A stretch of DNA of 42,650 nt from JAGPUQ01 sp036677085 (GCA_036677085.1 JAKFFI010000019.1:1-42650), one strand, 5' to 3'. Shown: positions 21,829 through 36,187, numbered from the stretch's first letter. Made by a program: numbers and translations. Notes: generated by a model from the sequence alone, not told the origin.

Positions 21829-24800
21829 CTATTTCGCCGAATCGCTGAAAATGCGCTCGACTTCGATGTGGGGATCTTCCCAGGGACCGGTGACCCGGTA
21901 GCCCAGGCTGGAAATTTTATCGACCTGACGATCAAACACCCGACTCGTGAGGTACACACCGGCCGCCGCCGGCAGTCCGCCCGCCAGGGCGGCGATCCAG
22001 GGCAGGTTGGTGCCCACCGGCAGGGTCGCCACCAGATGCGCGTCGATGGTTTCGTCCACCAGGTTGGCGCGGCCCTCCAGACGCATCTTGCCCGACGGCA
22101 ATTCCACCTTGACGGGCTGGGCAAAATTCAGCATTCCGACGTCGAAGGCCAGGGTTGTTTTCAGCTCGTCGAAGGACACCCCGGTCTCGAACAGATCGGA
22201 AAAATCCAGCCGCAGACGGCGCAGCCAGGTATCGAAATTGATCAAGCCGATCAATTTCATTGCGACGCTGGAGGCGGCGCCCGACGTCCGGTGAAAGGAG
22301 CCCTTCACAATCTGTATCCCCACCTCGCCGCGCAGCGCCCGGGCACTGAATTTCCAGGGTTTGTCGTCCCACTCCAGCGCGGTCGCAAAGGTCGCGCGCT
22401 CGCTCTCGATGGCGCCGGGCAAATCCCAGGCGCGCAGCACGCCGGCCAGATTGTCGCTATCCAGAACGCTCTCGAACCGGGTCTGGTCGTGCTCGCCCAA
22501 CCGACGCCACAGCAGCGAGGAGGAACCCTCCCCGCTACCGACCACGAGGCCCGTGATCTCGCCGCGAATCGCGCTCGCCCGCACGCCGTCCGGCGCTCGG
22601 CGCAGCGTAAACCCGATATGCCCGAGTTCCCGTTCGCCGAGCCGCAGACCCTGGGTGGAAAATTCCAGTTCCGGGAGCGAGCGGGGATCGAACCGGGAGA
22701 GTACGCCCTGGTCGCTGGCGAAATCCGGCTTGGGCAGCACCAGATGATTCAGATGCAGCGCGAACGGGCTGCCATCGAGCGGGACCACCAGATCGCCCGT
22801 CACCGTCGCGCTGTCGCCGTGCATACGCCAGGCGCCATCCGCCACCGCGCCGGAAACGTCGATGTCGGCGAGTTGCAGACCTGCTGCCTGCAGCGTGCCG
22901 ATCTGCAATTTCAGGCGCGGTGCATGGGCCATCATGAGATCCCCCGGCCCGGCGGCGGCGGGCAGGCGCTCGCGCCAGGCGTCAATATCCAGTGCATCGA
23001 GATGCCCGCGTACACTCAGGCCCGGTGCGGCCGGCAGCTCCGCCGCCACTCCGCCGAGCGTAAGCTCCGCGCGCTGCATCCGGCCGTCCCCCAGGCGGCC
23101 GCGGGCCGCCAGATCAGCGCCCAGATGTACATCCACATCGATATTCTCGGCGCCGAACGTCAGGCGCGCGGTCAAGGGCAGCGGTGCGTCTCGATTCATT
23201 TTCGCGAATGGCGCCGGTAGATCCGAGTGGACACCCTCGAGCCGGGATTCCACCACCAACTGCGGTGGTGTCCCGTCGCCGGGAATGCGATAGCTGGCGG
23301 AGTAGGCCGTTTCTCCCGCCACCGTGCCCCGCAGCCAGTCGGGCCACACCGGCAAATCTTCCACCACCGCCCGGCCACCCGCGTCGATGCGGGTCTCGCC
23401 GTGCGCGCCGGCATGGATGGTCGCCTGCAATTCCTGATCCCAGAAGCGCGCTGCGAGCCCGGTCGCCGCCAGGCCATCGACCTCGGAAAAGGTGATGTCG
23501 CCGCGAATGCGCTCGAATTTCAGACCGCTCCCGCGGTGAGTAAGCGCGGCATCCGCAAGCTTGGCAACCACCCGGTAGCGCGCTCCGGAATGCTGTTTCG
23601 ACAGCGGAATCCGCAGATCCAGGGCGACGGCGACCGGGCCCTCCGCCTGCCAGTCGCGCAGCGGTTCCACCCGGCTCCGCAGGGGCGATTGCGCCAGCAC
23701 GCCGAGCGCCCGTGAAACCTCGGTCGCGGCGGTGGCCGTTATCGCCAGCAACGGCTTGCTGTTGCCCGCCACCTCGATAGTCCGAAACCGGACGTTCCGC
23801 ACCGGGACGCCGGCGATCGTCGCGGACCTGGCGCGGCCGGATACATCGGTGCCGTCAACCGCGACATAGGCACTCACGTCCATCAACCCCGGCCATTCGG
23901 GGTCGTAATCGATCGCACCGTCCGCCACCCGGGCGTAAACCTGGATGGCGCGGCGCGGGCCGGCCTCTTTCTCGATGGCGCCGCGCCAGATGAAGCCGCC
24001 CTCGACCACCCGCATGTCTCCCAGGGCGCGGTCGAGCCACTGCAACAGTTCGGGTTCCAGCACCCGGGGAATGTACTGGCGGGCATAGGCCGCGTCGCTG
24101 TCGCTGATGCCGGCCGTGAGCCAGAGCTCGCCATGAACGCCGGGCGCCAGCGGCTGGTGCAGGCTGAAGGCGGCACGAATGCGGCCCGCGCCGCCAGCGG
24201 CACGGATATCGAGTGGCGCGCCCTGGATCTCCAGCGTCGAATAATCGTCATCCAGGGTGAAGCCGACCTGGCCGCGGACCTGCCCGACGCGAAAATAATC
24301 GGCATAGGCCTCTGGAAACCGCATCGTCAGCTCGGTTGTACCGTCGAGCGTCAGGACGCCGCCGTGGCCGGTTGCGGTTATCTGCCCGGAGATCCCGGTC
24401 ACCGCCGGACTGTTGCGCCAGGACGCGACCGCCACGTTCTCCAGCGTCGCCTGCAACCCGGTCACGCGGCCGGGGAGATCGAGATCGATATCCACCCGGG
24501 GATACGCCAGTCGCCCTGTCGGATCCAATGCGGCAAGCACTTCGGCGGCGCGCCCCGGAAGCAGGTCGCCGGCCAGCGCCATGGCCTTGAGCGTGCCGAC
24601 ATCGAGATGATCGGCGGACAGACTGAAGCGGGGGCCATCGGCGCCCAGGCGCTGGCGAAACTCCAGGGTCAGCGGTGTGATGTCGCGCCCATTCCAGGTG
24701 AAAGCAAGCTCCTGCAGACGCAAACCCCAATCGTCCGGACCGAGCCAGCCCGTGATATCGGCCTTGAGATCGCGCAGCGGGCTCGCGGCAGGCGCCGACC

Positions 24801-25665
24801 CCAGCGGCACACTGTCGGTGGCGACGCGCCCGACGATCTCGGCGCGCCCGTCCCCGGCTGCGGTCAACCAGATCTCGGCATTCATAGGCACTGCCACGGG
24901 CGCCAGCCGGCGCGCCCAGTCCGGCGCCAGGCCGCGCAATATCACTCCCAGTGAGCCGGAGAGATTGAGTCGCGACAGTTTCAGGTAGCTGCGCCCGTTC
25001 AGATCGCTCCAGTCCGCAGCGTTGACGCCGCCGCCACGCCACTCCGCCTGGAGCGCCGCAACCTCTTCCCCGGAAATTTCCAGCGCGGCGCCGAGGCGAT
25101 GGAAATTTCCGCTGTTTTCCAGGACGAGATGGTTCGCCGCGATCAGTTCGGTGACGCCGGAGCGGAAATGGAGTGTGATTTCCGCCCGTGCAATGCGCGT
25201 CCGCCGACTCGCCAGCAGCATGTCGATCACCTGCCTCGCCGCGCCCTGCGTATTGGGCGTGCCGCTATCCAGGGCCCAGCCGGTGGGCGTTTCCGTGAGA
25301 CGGATCTGCAAACGGGCGAGCGACAGGTCGGACCAGACCGGCCGGCGGGCGAACAGACTGTGGAACAGATCAACCTCTGCGTCCAGGGCATCCATCACCA
25401 GAAACGGCGGCTGGCCAGATGCAGCGGCCACACGCACTGATCCCGCCCATAAATGCGGCGAGAACCGGGTCCAGGCGCCGTTCAGTTGCCGGGCCTCGGC
25501 GACGGCGCCCAGACGTTCGGACAGGACGGAGTCGAGCCGCGGTTGCAGATGGTCCAGCCGCGGCAGCAACTCCCGGCCCGCCGCCACCACCAGGGCATAC
25601 GCAATGATGAGCAGCGCCGATAACGCCCAGACCCAACGCACCAGACGCCTCGCCATGCCGGTCAT
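21829..25665 (-). CDS. yhdP: YhdP-type AsmA-like envelope protein
   Basis: About 1278 residues. One N-terminal transmembrane helix (VRWVWALSALLIIAYALVV) anchors a very long, beta-rich periplasmic region. The order, the length and the C-terminal segment (LKTTLAFDVGMLNFAQPVKVELPSGKMRLEGRANL, DLPWIAALAGGLPAAAGVYLTSRVF) match the YhdP/TIGR02099 family, AsmA-like proteins now known in E. coli to take part in phospholipid transport between inner and outer membrane together with TamB and YdbH. ATG 25665 is used; another ATG lies at 25656 and a TTG at 25707, with no clear ribosome binding site. It is downstream of rng on the same strand, 108 bases away, the usual gammaproteobacterial order. Confidence 0.9.
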   Translation of the reverse strand: MTGMARRLVRWVWALSALLIIAYALVVAAGRELLPRLDHLQPRLDSVLSERLGAVAEARQLNGAWTRFSPHLWAGSVRVAAASGQPPFLVMDALDAEVDLFHSLFARRPVWSDLSLARLQIRLTETPTGWALDSGTPNTQGAARQVIDMLLASRRTRIARAEITLHFRSGVTELIAANHLVLENSGNFHRLGAALEISGEEVAALQAEWRGGGVNAADWSDLNGRSYLKLSRLNLSGSLGVILRGLAPDWARRLAPVAVPMNAEIWLTAAGDGRAEIVGRVATDSVPLGSAPAASPLRDLKADITGWLGPDDWGLRLQELAFTWNGRDITPLTLEFRQRLGADGPRFSLSADHLDVGTLKAMALAGDLLPGRAAEVLAALDPTGRLAYPRVDIDLDLPGRVTGLQATLENVAVASWRNSPAVTGISGQITATGHGGVLTLDGTTELTMRFPEAYADYFRVGQVRGQVGFTLDDDYSTLEIQGAPLDIRAAGGAGRIRAAFSLHQPLAPGVHGELWLTAGISDSDAAYARQYIPRVLEPELLQWLDRALGDMRVVEGGFIWRGAIEKEAGPRRAIQVYARVADGAIDYDPEWPGLMDVSAYVAVDGTDVSGRARSATIAGVPVRNVRFRTIEVAGNSKPLLAITATAATEVSRALGVLAQSPLRSRVEPLRDWQAEGPVAVALDLRIPLSKQHSGARYRVVAKLADAALTHRGSGLKFERIRGDITFSEVDGLAATGLAARFWDQELQATIHAGAHGETRIDAGGRAVVEDLPVWPDWLRGTVAGETAYSASYRIPGDGTPPQLVVESRLEGVHSDLPAPFAKMNRDAPLPLTARLTFGAENIDVDVHLGADLAARGRLGDGRMQRAELTLGGVAAELPAAPGLSVRGHLDALDIDAWRERLPAAAGPGDLMMAHAPRLKLQIGTLQAAGLQLADIDVSGAVADGAWRMHGDSATVTGDLVVPLDGSPFALHLNHLVLPKPDFASDQGVLSRFDPRSLPELEFSTQGLRLGERELGHIGFTLRRAPDGVRASAIRGEITGLVVGSGEGSSSLLWRRLGEHDQTRFESVLDSDNLAGVLRAWDLPGAIESERATFATALEWDDKPWKFSARALRGEVGIQIVKGSFHRTSGAASSVAMKLIGLINFDTWLRRLRLDFSDLFETGVSFDELKTTLAFDVGMLNFAQPVKVELPSGKMRLEGRANLVDETIDAHLVATLPVGTNLPWIAALAGGLPAAAGVYLTSRVFDRQVDKISSLGYRVTGPWEDPHIEVERIFSDSAK

Positions 25666-25725
25666 GGTCAGTGCGCGGGCAACCGCGGCGGGCCGTGTCG
25701 GCGGCAACCGCGCCCGACCGGATCA

Positions 25726-25794
25726 GAGCAGGACGATGCAGAGCGGCACAATGTCTCGGAGCGGAACAATGTCTCAGAGCGGGACAATGTCGAA
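25726..25794 (-). repeat. Tandem 18-bp repeats across the rng stop codon
   Basis: On the minus strand three 18-base units, 25794-25777, 25776-25759 and 25758-25741, follow one another, each carrying GACATTGTNCCGCTC. A degenerate fourth (15 bases) follows at 25740-25726. The first unit codes the last residues of RNase G (FDIVPL); the rng stop TGA is the first codon of the second unit; the third has CGA at the equivalent place. The repeats are in frame with rng. Confidence 0.85.
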
Positions 25795-27255
25795 CTGCTC
25801 CTGTGAATAAAGGCTCTCCACCCGGAATTCGATCGGTCGTTTGATGAAGGCTTCCAGATCGGCGACATCGGTGGAGTTCTCGGCGAGCAGGCGGTCGATC
25901 ACGCTGTGCGCCGCCATCACGCGAATCTTTTCGCACTCGAACGTCCGTGCTTCGCGCAGAATCTCGCGGAAAATTTCGAAAGTGACGGTTTCGGCCGACT
26001 TCATGTAGCCCCTGCCGTTACAGACAGCGCAGGGCTCGCAGAGTTGTTGCTGCAGGTTCTCGTGGGTGCGCTTGCGGGTCATCTCCACCAGACCGAGCTG
26101 GGACACGCCGGAAATCGTCAGCTTGGCGCGATCCGTGGCGAGCGCGTTCTCCAGGGCGCGCAACACCTGGCGGCGGTGTTCGGGATCCTGCATATCGATG
26201 AAGTCGAGGATGATGATGCCGCCCAGGTTGCGCAGCCGGATCTGGCGGGCGATGGCGCCGGCCGCCTCGACATTGGTCTTGAAGATGGTCTGTTCGAGGT
26301 TGTGACGACCGGTGTAGGAGCCCGTGTTGACATCGATGGTGGTCATCGCCTCGTTCTGGTCGATGACCAGATAGCCGCCCGACTTAAGGTCCACCCGCCG
26401 CTCCAGCGCGCGCGTGATTTCCTCCTCCACGCCGTACAGCGAAAACAGCGGACGCTCGCCGCGGTAACGCTCGATCAGATCCCGGACTTCGGAATTGAAG
26501 TAGGCAGTGAAGCGCCCGAGCAGGTCGAATACCTCGTCGGAATCCACCCGGATGCGGTCGATGCCTTCGGGGTTGAGGTCGCGCAGGGTACGCAGGGTCA
26601 GCGGCAGGTCTTCGTACAGACAGCCGACGGCCTCGCTGGAAGCGATCTTGTCCTTGACGTAGGCCCAGAGCCGGTGGAGAAACGCGACTTCCGCGCTCAA
26701 CTCCTCGCGGGTTGCGCCTTCGGCGACGGTGCGGATGATGTAGCCGCTGGGTTCCTCGCAGACTTCCTGCGCGGCGACCGCCAGTTCGAGTTCCTGCCGC
26801 AGGCGCTCGCGCTCGGCTTCGTCCTCGATGCGCTGCGAAATGCCGATGTGATCGGTCTTGGGCATGAACACCAGCAAGCGCGACGACACCGAAAGGAAGG
26901 TCGTGAGGCGCGGCCCCTTGGTCCCGATGGGGTCTTTCAGCGCCTGTACCGCCAGCAGGTCGCCCTCGCGGAGCAGCTCGCGGATATCGCGTTCACCGCT
27001 CGCCCAGCGGTCGACCGTCTCGCCGGCGCGCGGACGCAGGTCGTTGATGTGGATGAAACCGGCCTTGTCGCGCCCGATATCGATGAAGGCGGCCTGCATT
27101 CCGGGCATCACCCGAACCACCTTGCCCTTGTAGATATTGCCCACCAGGCCGCGTTTTTGCGCGCGCTCGATGCTGACTTCCTGCAGCACCCCGTTGTCGA
27201 CCCGGGCGACCCGGGTCTCGGAGGGTGTGATGTTGATCAGTATCTCTCCGCTCAT
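25774..27255 (-). CDS. rng: Ribonuclease G
   Basis: 493 residues, full length for RNase G (E. coli 489). The S1 domain covers about 39-125 (GKVVRVMPGMQAAFIDIG, KAGFIHINDL). Catalytic metal-binding residues of the DNase I-like subdomain are D308 (TTIDVNTGSYTGR) and D351 (IIILDFIDM). The Zn-link pair is C406/C409 in CEPCAVC. It is an endoribonuclease that acts on 5'-monophosphorylated RNA, matures the 5' end of 16S rRNA and degrades some mRNAs. The start overlaps the maf stop (ATGA). The C-terminus FDIVPL is part of a tandem repeat that runs through the stop codon. It belongs to the mreBCD-maf-rng transcription unit. Confidence 0.95.
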   Translation of the reverse strand: MSGEILINITPSETRVARVDNGVLQEVSIERAQKRGLVGNIYKGKVVRVMPGMQAAFIDIGRDKAGFIHINDLRPRAGETVDRWASGERDIRELLREGDLLAVQALKDPIGTKGPRLTTFLSVSSRLLVFMPKTDHIGISQRIEDEAERERLRQELELAVAAQEVCEEPSGYIIRTVAEGATREELSAEVAFLHRLWAYVKDKIASSEAVGCLYEDLPLTLRTLRDLNPEGIDRIRVDSDEVFDLLGRFTAYFNSEVRDLIERYRGERPLFSLYGVEEEITRALERRVDLKSGGYLVIDQNEAMTTIDVNTGSYTGRHNLEQTIFKTNVEAAGAIARQIRLRNLGGIIILDFIDMQDPEHRRQVLRALENALATDRAKLTISGVSQLGLVEMTRKRTHENLQQQLCEPCAVCNGRGYMKSAETVTFEIFREILREARTFECEKIRVMAAHSVIDRLLAENSTDVADLEAFIKRPIEFRVESLYSQEQFDIVPL

Positions 27256-27908
27256 ACCCGGCTCAGTCCGCAGTCGATGGCAAAATCGCTCAACAGTTTA
27301 TAGGTTTCAGCCACCGGGAGCCCGACGACACCGGAGTAGCTGCCCTCGATGCGGGTCACGAAGATACCGCCCATACCCTGTAGTGCGTAGCCGCCGGCCT
27401 TGTCCGCCGGTTCGCCGCTGCGCCAGTAGGATCGGCATTCGGCGGTCGATAGCTCGCGGAAGGTCACTGCGGTCTCCACCAGGACGCTGGCCGCGGCCGC
27501 GCCCCGGACCAGCGCGACGGCGGTGAAGACCTGGTGGATGCGGCCGGACAGCGCCATCAGCATGGCGACTGCCTCGGCTTCGCCTGCGGGTTTGCCGAGC
27601 ACACGGCCCTCGCACACCACGCTGGTGTCGGCACCCAGCACCGGCAGGACATCGCCGATGGCGTCGGCAATGGCGCGTGCCTTGGCAAGCGCCAGGCGCG
27701 CCACATAGTCGCGCGGTCGTTCGGCGGGTTCGGGGGTTTCGTCCAGATGCGCGGGAATCACGGCGAAGCGGACGCCGATACCCGCCAGCAGGGCGCTGCG
27801 CCGTGGCGAGGCCGACGCCAGCACCAGGTCCGCTGCGGCGAGGGCCACCGCGCCGCCGTGCGCGGGGTTCGCGGCCCCGCGCGCGGCTGCATCACCAGCT
27901 CCGGTCAT
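27252..27908 (-). CDS. maf: Maf-like nucleotide pyrophosphatase
   Basis: About 218 residues. The family motifs are present: LASASPRRSALL, the catalytic Asp in LGADTSVV, and the SGEPADKAGGYALQG loop, which resembles the YhdE/dTTP-UTP type. These enzymes hydrolyse modified or canonical NTPs and affect septum formation when overproduced. The first 25 residues (MTGAGDAAARG...) are a low-complexity extension compared with homologues; a start at a GTG near ASASPRR is possible. ATG 27908 overlaps the mreD end by 17 bases, and the stop overlaps the rng start. The mreBCD-maf-rng order is standard for gammaproteobacteria. Confidence 0.9.
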   Translation of the reverse strand: MTGAGDAAARGAANPAHGGAVALAAADLVLASASPRRSALLAGIGVRFAVIPAHLDETPEPAERPRDYVARLALAKARAIADAIGDVLPVLGADTSVVCEGRVLGKPAGEAEAVAMLMALSGRIHQVFTAVALVRGAAAASVLVETAVTFRELSTAECRSYWRSGEPADKAGGYALQGMGGIFVTRIEGSYSGVVGLPVAETYKLLSDFAIDCGLSRV

Positions 27909-28371
27909 GCAGCCGACCCAGCAAAAATACCAGCAGCGGCCACACCAGCATCGCACCCAGCGCCGAATAGAACTGGGCGAGGTGCAGAGTGCCACTCTGC
28001 TCCAGCAGACCAAAGGCCACCATGATCAGCTGGAATACCAGAGTCAACGCGCCGGCGACCAGGCACTGATAGGGGATGGTGAAATGACGCACCCGGTGCT
28101 CAAGCCGTTGTGCCACGTAGGCCGTGACACAGAACGCCAGGGCGTACTCACCGGCCGGAGTGCCGAGCATCAGGTCGAGCAGCAGGCCGATCAGAAAAGC
28201 AAACCCCAGACCATAGAGGACCGGACCAAACAACACCCAGTACAGGGTTACCAGCAGGATCAGGGGGGGTACCAGATACTGCGTCCAGGACCGTGTACCG
28301 TTGATGGTCAGCACCAGCGCCAAGCAAAGCGAGCCGGCAACCTGCAGCACGGCGTTGCCCCTAGCCGCCAT
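27892..28371 (-). CDS. mreD: Rod shape-determining protein MreD
   Basis: 159 residues with four to five hydrophobic segments, matching MreD in size (about 160) and position. It is an inner-membrane protein of the elongasome that works with MreC, MreB, RodZ and the PBP2/RodA pair to place lateral-wall synthesis. ATG 28371 lies inside the end of mreC, overlapping it by 11 bases, immediately after an 8-base C run on this strand (GGCCCCCCCCATGG). An in-frame upstream extension to 28461 reads as non-homologous sequence and is not used. Confidence 0.9.
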   Translation of the reverse strand: MAARGNAVLQVAGSLCLALVLTINGTRSWTQYLVPPLILLVTLYWVLFGPVLYGLGFAFLIGLLLDLMLGTPAGEYALAFCVTAYVAQRLEHRVRHFTIPYQCLVAGALTLVFQLIMVAFGLLEQSGTLHLAQFYSALGAMLVWPLLVFLLGRLHDRSW

Positions 28372-29206
28372 GGGGGGGGCCGGACGCTGGCTCGGGAAAT
28401 ACCAGGAGCAGATGCCGACTGCGATCCAGCTCGGCTGCCGGCGTAATGGCGACCTCGACAAATGGCTGTCCGGGCTCGTACTCGATGCTCGCCACCCGAC
28501 CGACCGGATAGCCGGCAGGAAAGTGACCCCCGAGCCCCGAGGTCAGCAGCAGATCGTTCACTGCAATCTCCAGCGTCGGCTGCACATGGCGTAGCCGCAG
28601 ACGGCGGTAATCCCCGGTGCCCTCCGCGATGGCGCGCATGTCGGTGCCCGCCACCCGAACCGGCACCGCGTGGCGTTCGTCGCTGATCAGCAGGACGTCC
28701 GCCCGCTCGGCCGACACCTGCACCACCTGGCCCATCAAGCCGCCGCTGTCGAGCACCGCCTGACCGATGAAGACCCCCTCGTGCTCGCCGCGATCGATGG
28801 TGATCTGATGGCGTCGGGGATCGGGAGAGACCCCGATCAACTCCGCCATCAACAGGCGCAACTTGGGCGTTTGGTGTGCATTGAGGAGGGTGCGCAGCCG
28901 GACATTCTCCGCACCGAGTTCGGCGAGCTGCTGGAGCTGTCCTTTGAGTACCAGCACCTCGGCGTCCAGTTGCCGGTTTTTGACGGCGAGTCCGCCCGGA
29001 CCGGCGACGTTGGTCCGGCTCCATTCCACCATCTGACCCGGCAGATTGCCCAGCCAGGACAGGGGCCGTGCCGCGGTTTCGAGCCAGGCGCGCGCCGGAG
29101 CGAATACCGCGGTGTAGTGGTCGGCCAGGAGAAGTATCACCGCCAGCGCCACCAACAGCAGCATCCGTGGCGCTGACACCGGTTTGGTGAAGATCTTGTT
29201 CTCCAT
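28361..29206 (-). CDS. mreC: Rod shape-determining protein MreC
   Basis: 281 residues. A short cytoplasmic tail, one transmembrane helix (about 13-30, LLLVALAVILLLADHY), a coiled-coil stretch (about 70-100, VKNRQLDAEVLVLKGQLQQLAELGAENVRLR) and two beta domains (about 115-270) give the MreC architecture. It is a periplasmic scaffold of the elongation complex, between mreB (49 bases upstream) and mreD (overlap). The C-terminal tail PASGPPHGG contains a run of eight C on the coding strand. Confidence 0.92.
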   Translation of the reverse strand: MENKIFTKPVSAPRMLLLVALAVILLLADHYTAVFAPARAWLETAARPLSWLGNLPGQMVEWSRTNVAGPGGLAVKNRQLDAEVLVLKGQLQQLAELGAENVRLRTLLNAHQTPKLRLLMAELIGVSPDPRRHQITIDRGEHEGVFIGQAVLDSGGLMGQVVQVSAERADVLLISDERHAVPVRVAGTDMRAIAEGTGDYRRLRLRHVQPTLEIAVNDLLLTSGLGGHFPAGYPVGRVASIEYEPGQPFVEVAITPAAELDRSRHLLLVFPEPASGPPHGG

Positions 29207-29255
29207 GGCGCTCCGCGACCGTTCGGCGCAGGGACCGAGAGCCCCCGGAACCGGC

Positions 29256-30290
29256 TCAGGTCATGAGGATATCGAGATGGCGCTTGTCCATCATCTGCAG
29301 TGCCTTGCCGCCGCCGCGTGCGACGCAGGTCAGCGGCTCTTCGGCAATGATCACCGGGAGCCCGGTCTCGTGGGTGATCAGCAGGTCGATATCCCGCAGC
29401 AGCGCACCGCCGCCCGTGACCACGATGCCGGTTTCGGCGATATCCGACGCGAGCTCCGGAGGCGACTGCTCAAGCACCCGCTTGACGCCCTGGATGATGG
29501 CGGCGAGGGGTTCCTGCAGGGCCTCGAGGATTTCATCGCTGTTGAGGGTAAAGCTCTTGGGCACGCCTTCGGCCAGATTGCGCCCGCGCACGTCGATCTC
29601 GCGTACCTCCTTGCTGGGGTAGGCGCCGCCGATTTCGATCTTGATGCGCTCGGCGGTGGCGTCGCCGATCACACTGCCGTACTTGCGGCGCACGAAATTG
29701 ATGATCGCCTCGTCGAAGCGGTCGCCCCCCATGCGGATGGAATCCGAGAACACCACGCCGTTGAGGGACAGGATGGCCACCTCGGTGGTGCCGCCGCCGA
29801 TGTCGACCACCATCGAACCGCAGGCTTCGTGCACCGGCATGCCGGCACCGATCGCCGCCGCCATCGGTTCCTCGATCAGGAATACTTCGCGCGCGCCGGC
29901 CCGTTCGGCGGATTCACGGATCGCGCGTTTTTCCACCTCGGTGGCCAGACAGGGCACGGACACCAGCACGCGGGGGCTCGGCGGGATGATGCTGTGGGAG
30001 TGCACTTTCTTAATGAAGTACTGGAGCATTTTTTCGGTCACCTGGAAGTCGGCGATGACGCCGTCCTTTAGGGGCCGGATGGCAGTGATGTTGCCGGGCG
30101 TACGACCCAGCATGCGCTTGGCCTCGGCACCCACTGCCTCTACCGATTTCTGGCCGTGATGGTGACGGATCGCCACCACGGAGGGTTCATTGAGAACGAT
30201 GCCCTTGTTGTCGATATAAATGAGTGTATTGGCGGTTCCCAGATCGATCGAAAGGTCGTTCGAGAACATCCCGCGCAAGCGTTTGATCAT
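29256..30290 (-). CDS. mreB: Rod shape-determining protein MreB
   Basis: 344 residues, the usual length of MreB. Actin-type nucleotide-binding motifs are visible: DLGTANTLIY (16-25), VDIGGGTTEVAIL, and the adenosine motif VVTGGGALLRDID near the C-terminus. It polymerises below the inner membrane and guides lateral cell-wall synthesis, giving rod shape. The chosen start (MIKRLRGMFSNDLS) matches the N-terminus of homologues; an open extension to 30398 does not. It is first in mreBCD-maf-rng and divergent from gatC, with a 163-base shared intergenic region. Confidence 0.95.
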   Translation of the reverse strand: MIKRLRGMFSNDLSIDLGTANTLIYIDNKGIVLNEPSVVAIRHHHGQKSVEAVGAEAKRMLGRTPGNITAIRPLKDGVIADFQVTEKMLQYFIKKVHSHSIIPPSPRVLVSVPCLATEVEKRAIRESAERAGAREVFLIEEPMAAAIGAGMPVHEACGSMVVDIGGGTTEVAILSLNGVVFSDSIRMGGDRFDEAIINFVRRKYGSVIGDATAERIKIEIGGAYPSKEVREIDVRGRNLAEGVPKSFTLNSDEILEALQEPLAAIIQGVKRVLEQSPPELASDIAETGIVVTGGGALLRDIDLLITHETGLPVIIAEEPLTCVARGGGKALQMMDKRHLDILMT

Positions 30291-30453
30291 GGACAAATGG
30301 AATTCCTGCTTAAAGGGCCAGTGGCGGCGTCGCCAGGCCGCGAATCGGGGTGCGACCGCAGGCCAGCTCCCGCTCCGGGATTCAGCTCGGGAGGCCATCC
30401 GTGCTACCCTGCTGGCGTTGCCGGAAGTTCGTGAAACAAGCGGAAACTATAGC

Positions 30454-30741
30454 ATGTCGATCCAACGTGCCGATATCGAAAAACTGGCGGAGCTGGCGCG
30501 CATTCACCTTTCCGAGGCCACCGCCACCGCCACTGCGGAAGGTATCAATCGGGTGCTGGAACTGATCGATCAGCTGCGCGCCGCCGACACCACCGGTATC
30601 GCACCCCTGGCCAACCCCCTCGACGCCACCCAGCGCCTGCGCGAGGATCTGGTCTCCGAGTCCGTCGATCGGGACGCGCTCCAGGCCGCCGCCCCGGCGG
30701 TCGAAGCTGGACTCTACCTGGTGCCCAAAGTCGTCGAGTGA
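30454..30741 (+). CDS. gatC: Aspartyl/glutamyl-tRNA amidotransferase subunit C
   Basis: 95 residues, standard for GatC: VSxADIEKLAELARIHL-type start (here MSIQRADIEKLAELARIHLSE), central NRVLELIDQLRAADTTGIAPLANPLD and the C-terminal LYLVPKVVE. GatC stabilises the GatA-GatB complex that converts Glu-tRNA(Gln) or Asp-tRNA(Asn) to the correct aminoacyl-tRNA. ATG 30454 is chosen by homology; the ribosome binding site (CGGAAA) is weak. It is divergent from mreB and followed by gatA after 55 bases. Confidence 0.93.
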   Translation: MSIQRADIEKLAELARIHLSEATATATAEGINRVLELIDQLRAADTTGIAPLANPLDATQRLREDLVSESVDRDALQAAAPAVEAGLYLVPKVVE

Positions 30742-30796
30742 TCGCCTACGCCGCCGCGCCCCGCGGCACCCAGCAGCCCTGTACGGACCCTGTTCA

Positions 30797-33702
<2,906 letters not shown>

Positions 33703-33718
33703 CGCAGAGGACATCGCC

Positions 33719-34009
33719 ATGGCGTTGAAAAAAGACAAGGTGCAGGTCATCGGTGAAGTGTTCGACGCGGCGCGGCTGCACAGCTTCCTCGCCTATCAAC
33801 CGCCCGCGGGCGTCGACCCCGACTACCATGTGCTGGAGAAAGCCTACCGGGGCATGGGCGCCGACAATTTTGCGGATTTTCTGGCGCTGTTCATCGCCGC
33901 CGGCCGCAACCCGCGCGCCACCAATCCCGCCGGGCAGACCCTGGCCGAGGTGATCCGCGCGCAACGCCACGCCGAACCCTATCTGGCGGCGCTCGAGCGT
34001 CTTGCCTGA
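33719..34009 (+). CDS. PA4642-family protein of unknown function
   Basis: 96 residues with the pattern SFLAYQPPAGVDPDYHVLEKAYRGMGADNFADFLALFIAAGRNPRATNP near the middle, which corresponds to the PA4642-type family of small gammaproteobacterial proteins. It is soluble and mainly helical, with no signal peptide. The biochemical function is not known. ATG 33719 has AGAGGA about 8 bases upstream. It lies 16 bases after gatB and 57 bases before the beta-oxidation gene, all on the same strand. Confidence 0.8.
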   Translation: MALKKDKVQVIGEVFDAARLHSFLAYQPPAGVDPDYHVLEKAYRGMGADNFADFLALFIAAGRNPRATNPAGQTLAEVIRAQRHAEPYLAALERLA

Positions 34010-34066
34010 GCCGCGCTGCCTGCCGTTTCCCTATCCTGAAACCCGCAACTCACTGAGGAATCCACC

Positions 34067-36151
<2,085 letters not shown>

Positions 36152-36161
36152 GCAGGCTTGG

Positions 36162-36187
36162 GGACTGGGGTCAGCTATCCCCGGTCC
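36162..36187 (+). terminator. Hairpin downstream of the beta-oxidation gene
   Basis: GGACTGGGG (36162-36170) pairs with CCCCGGTCC (36179-36187) over 9 positions with one T-G wobble and an 8-base loop, beginning 11 bases after the stop codon. There is no T run, so it may be a weak or Rho-assisted terminator. Confidence 0.4.
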
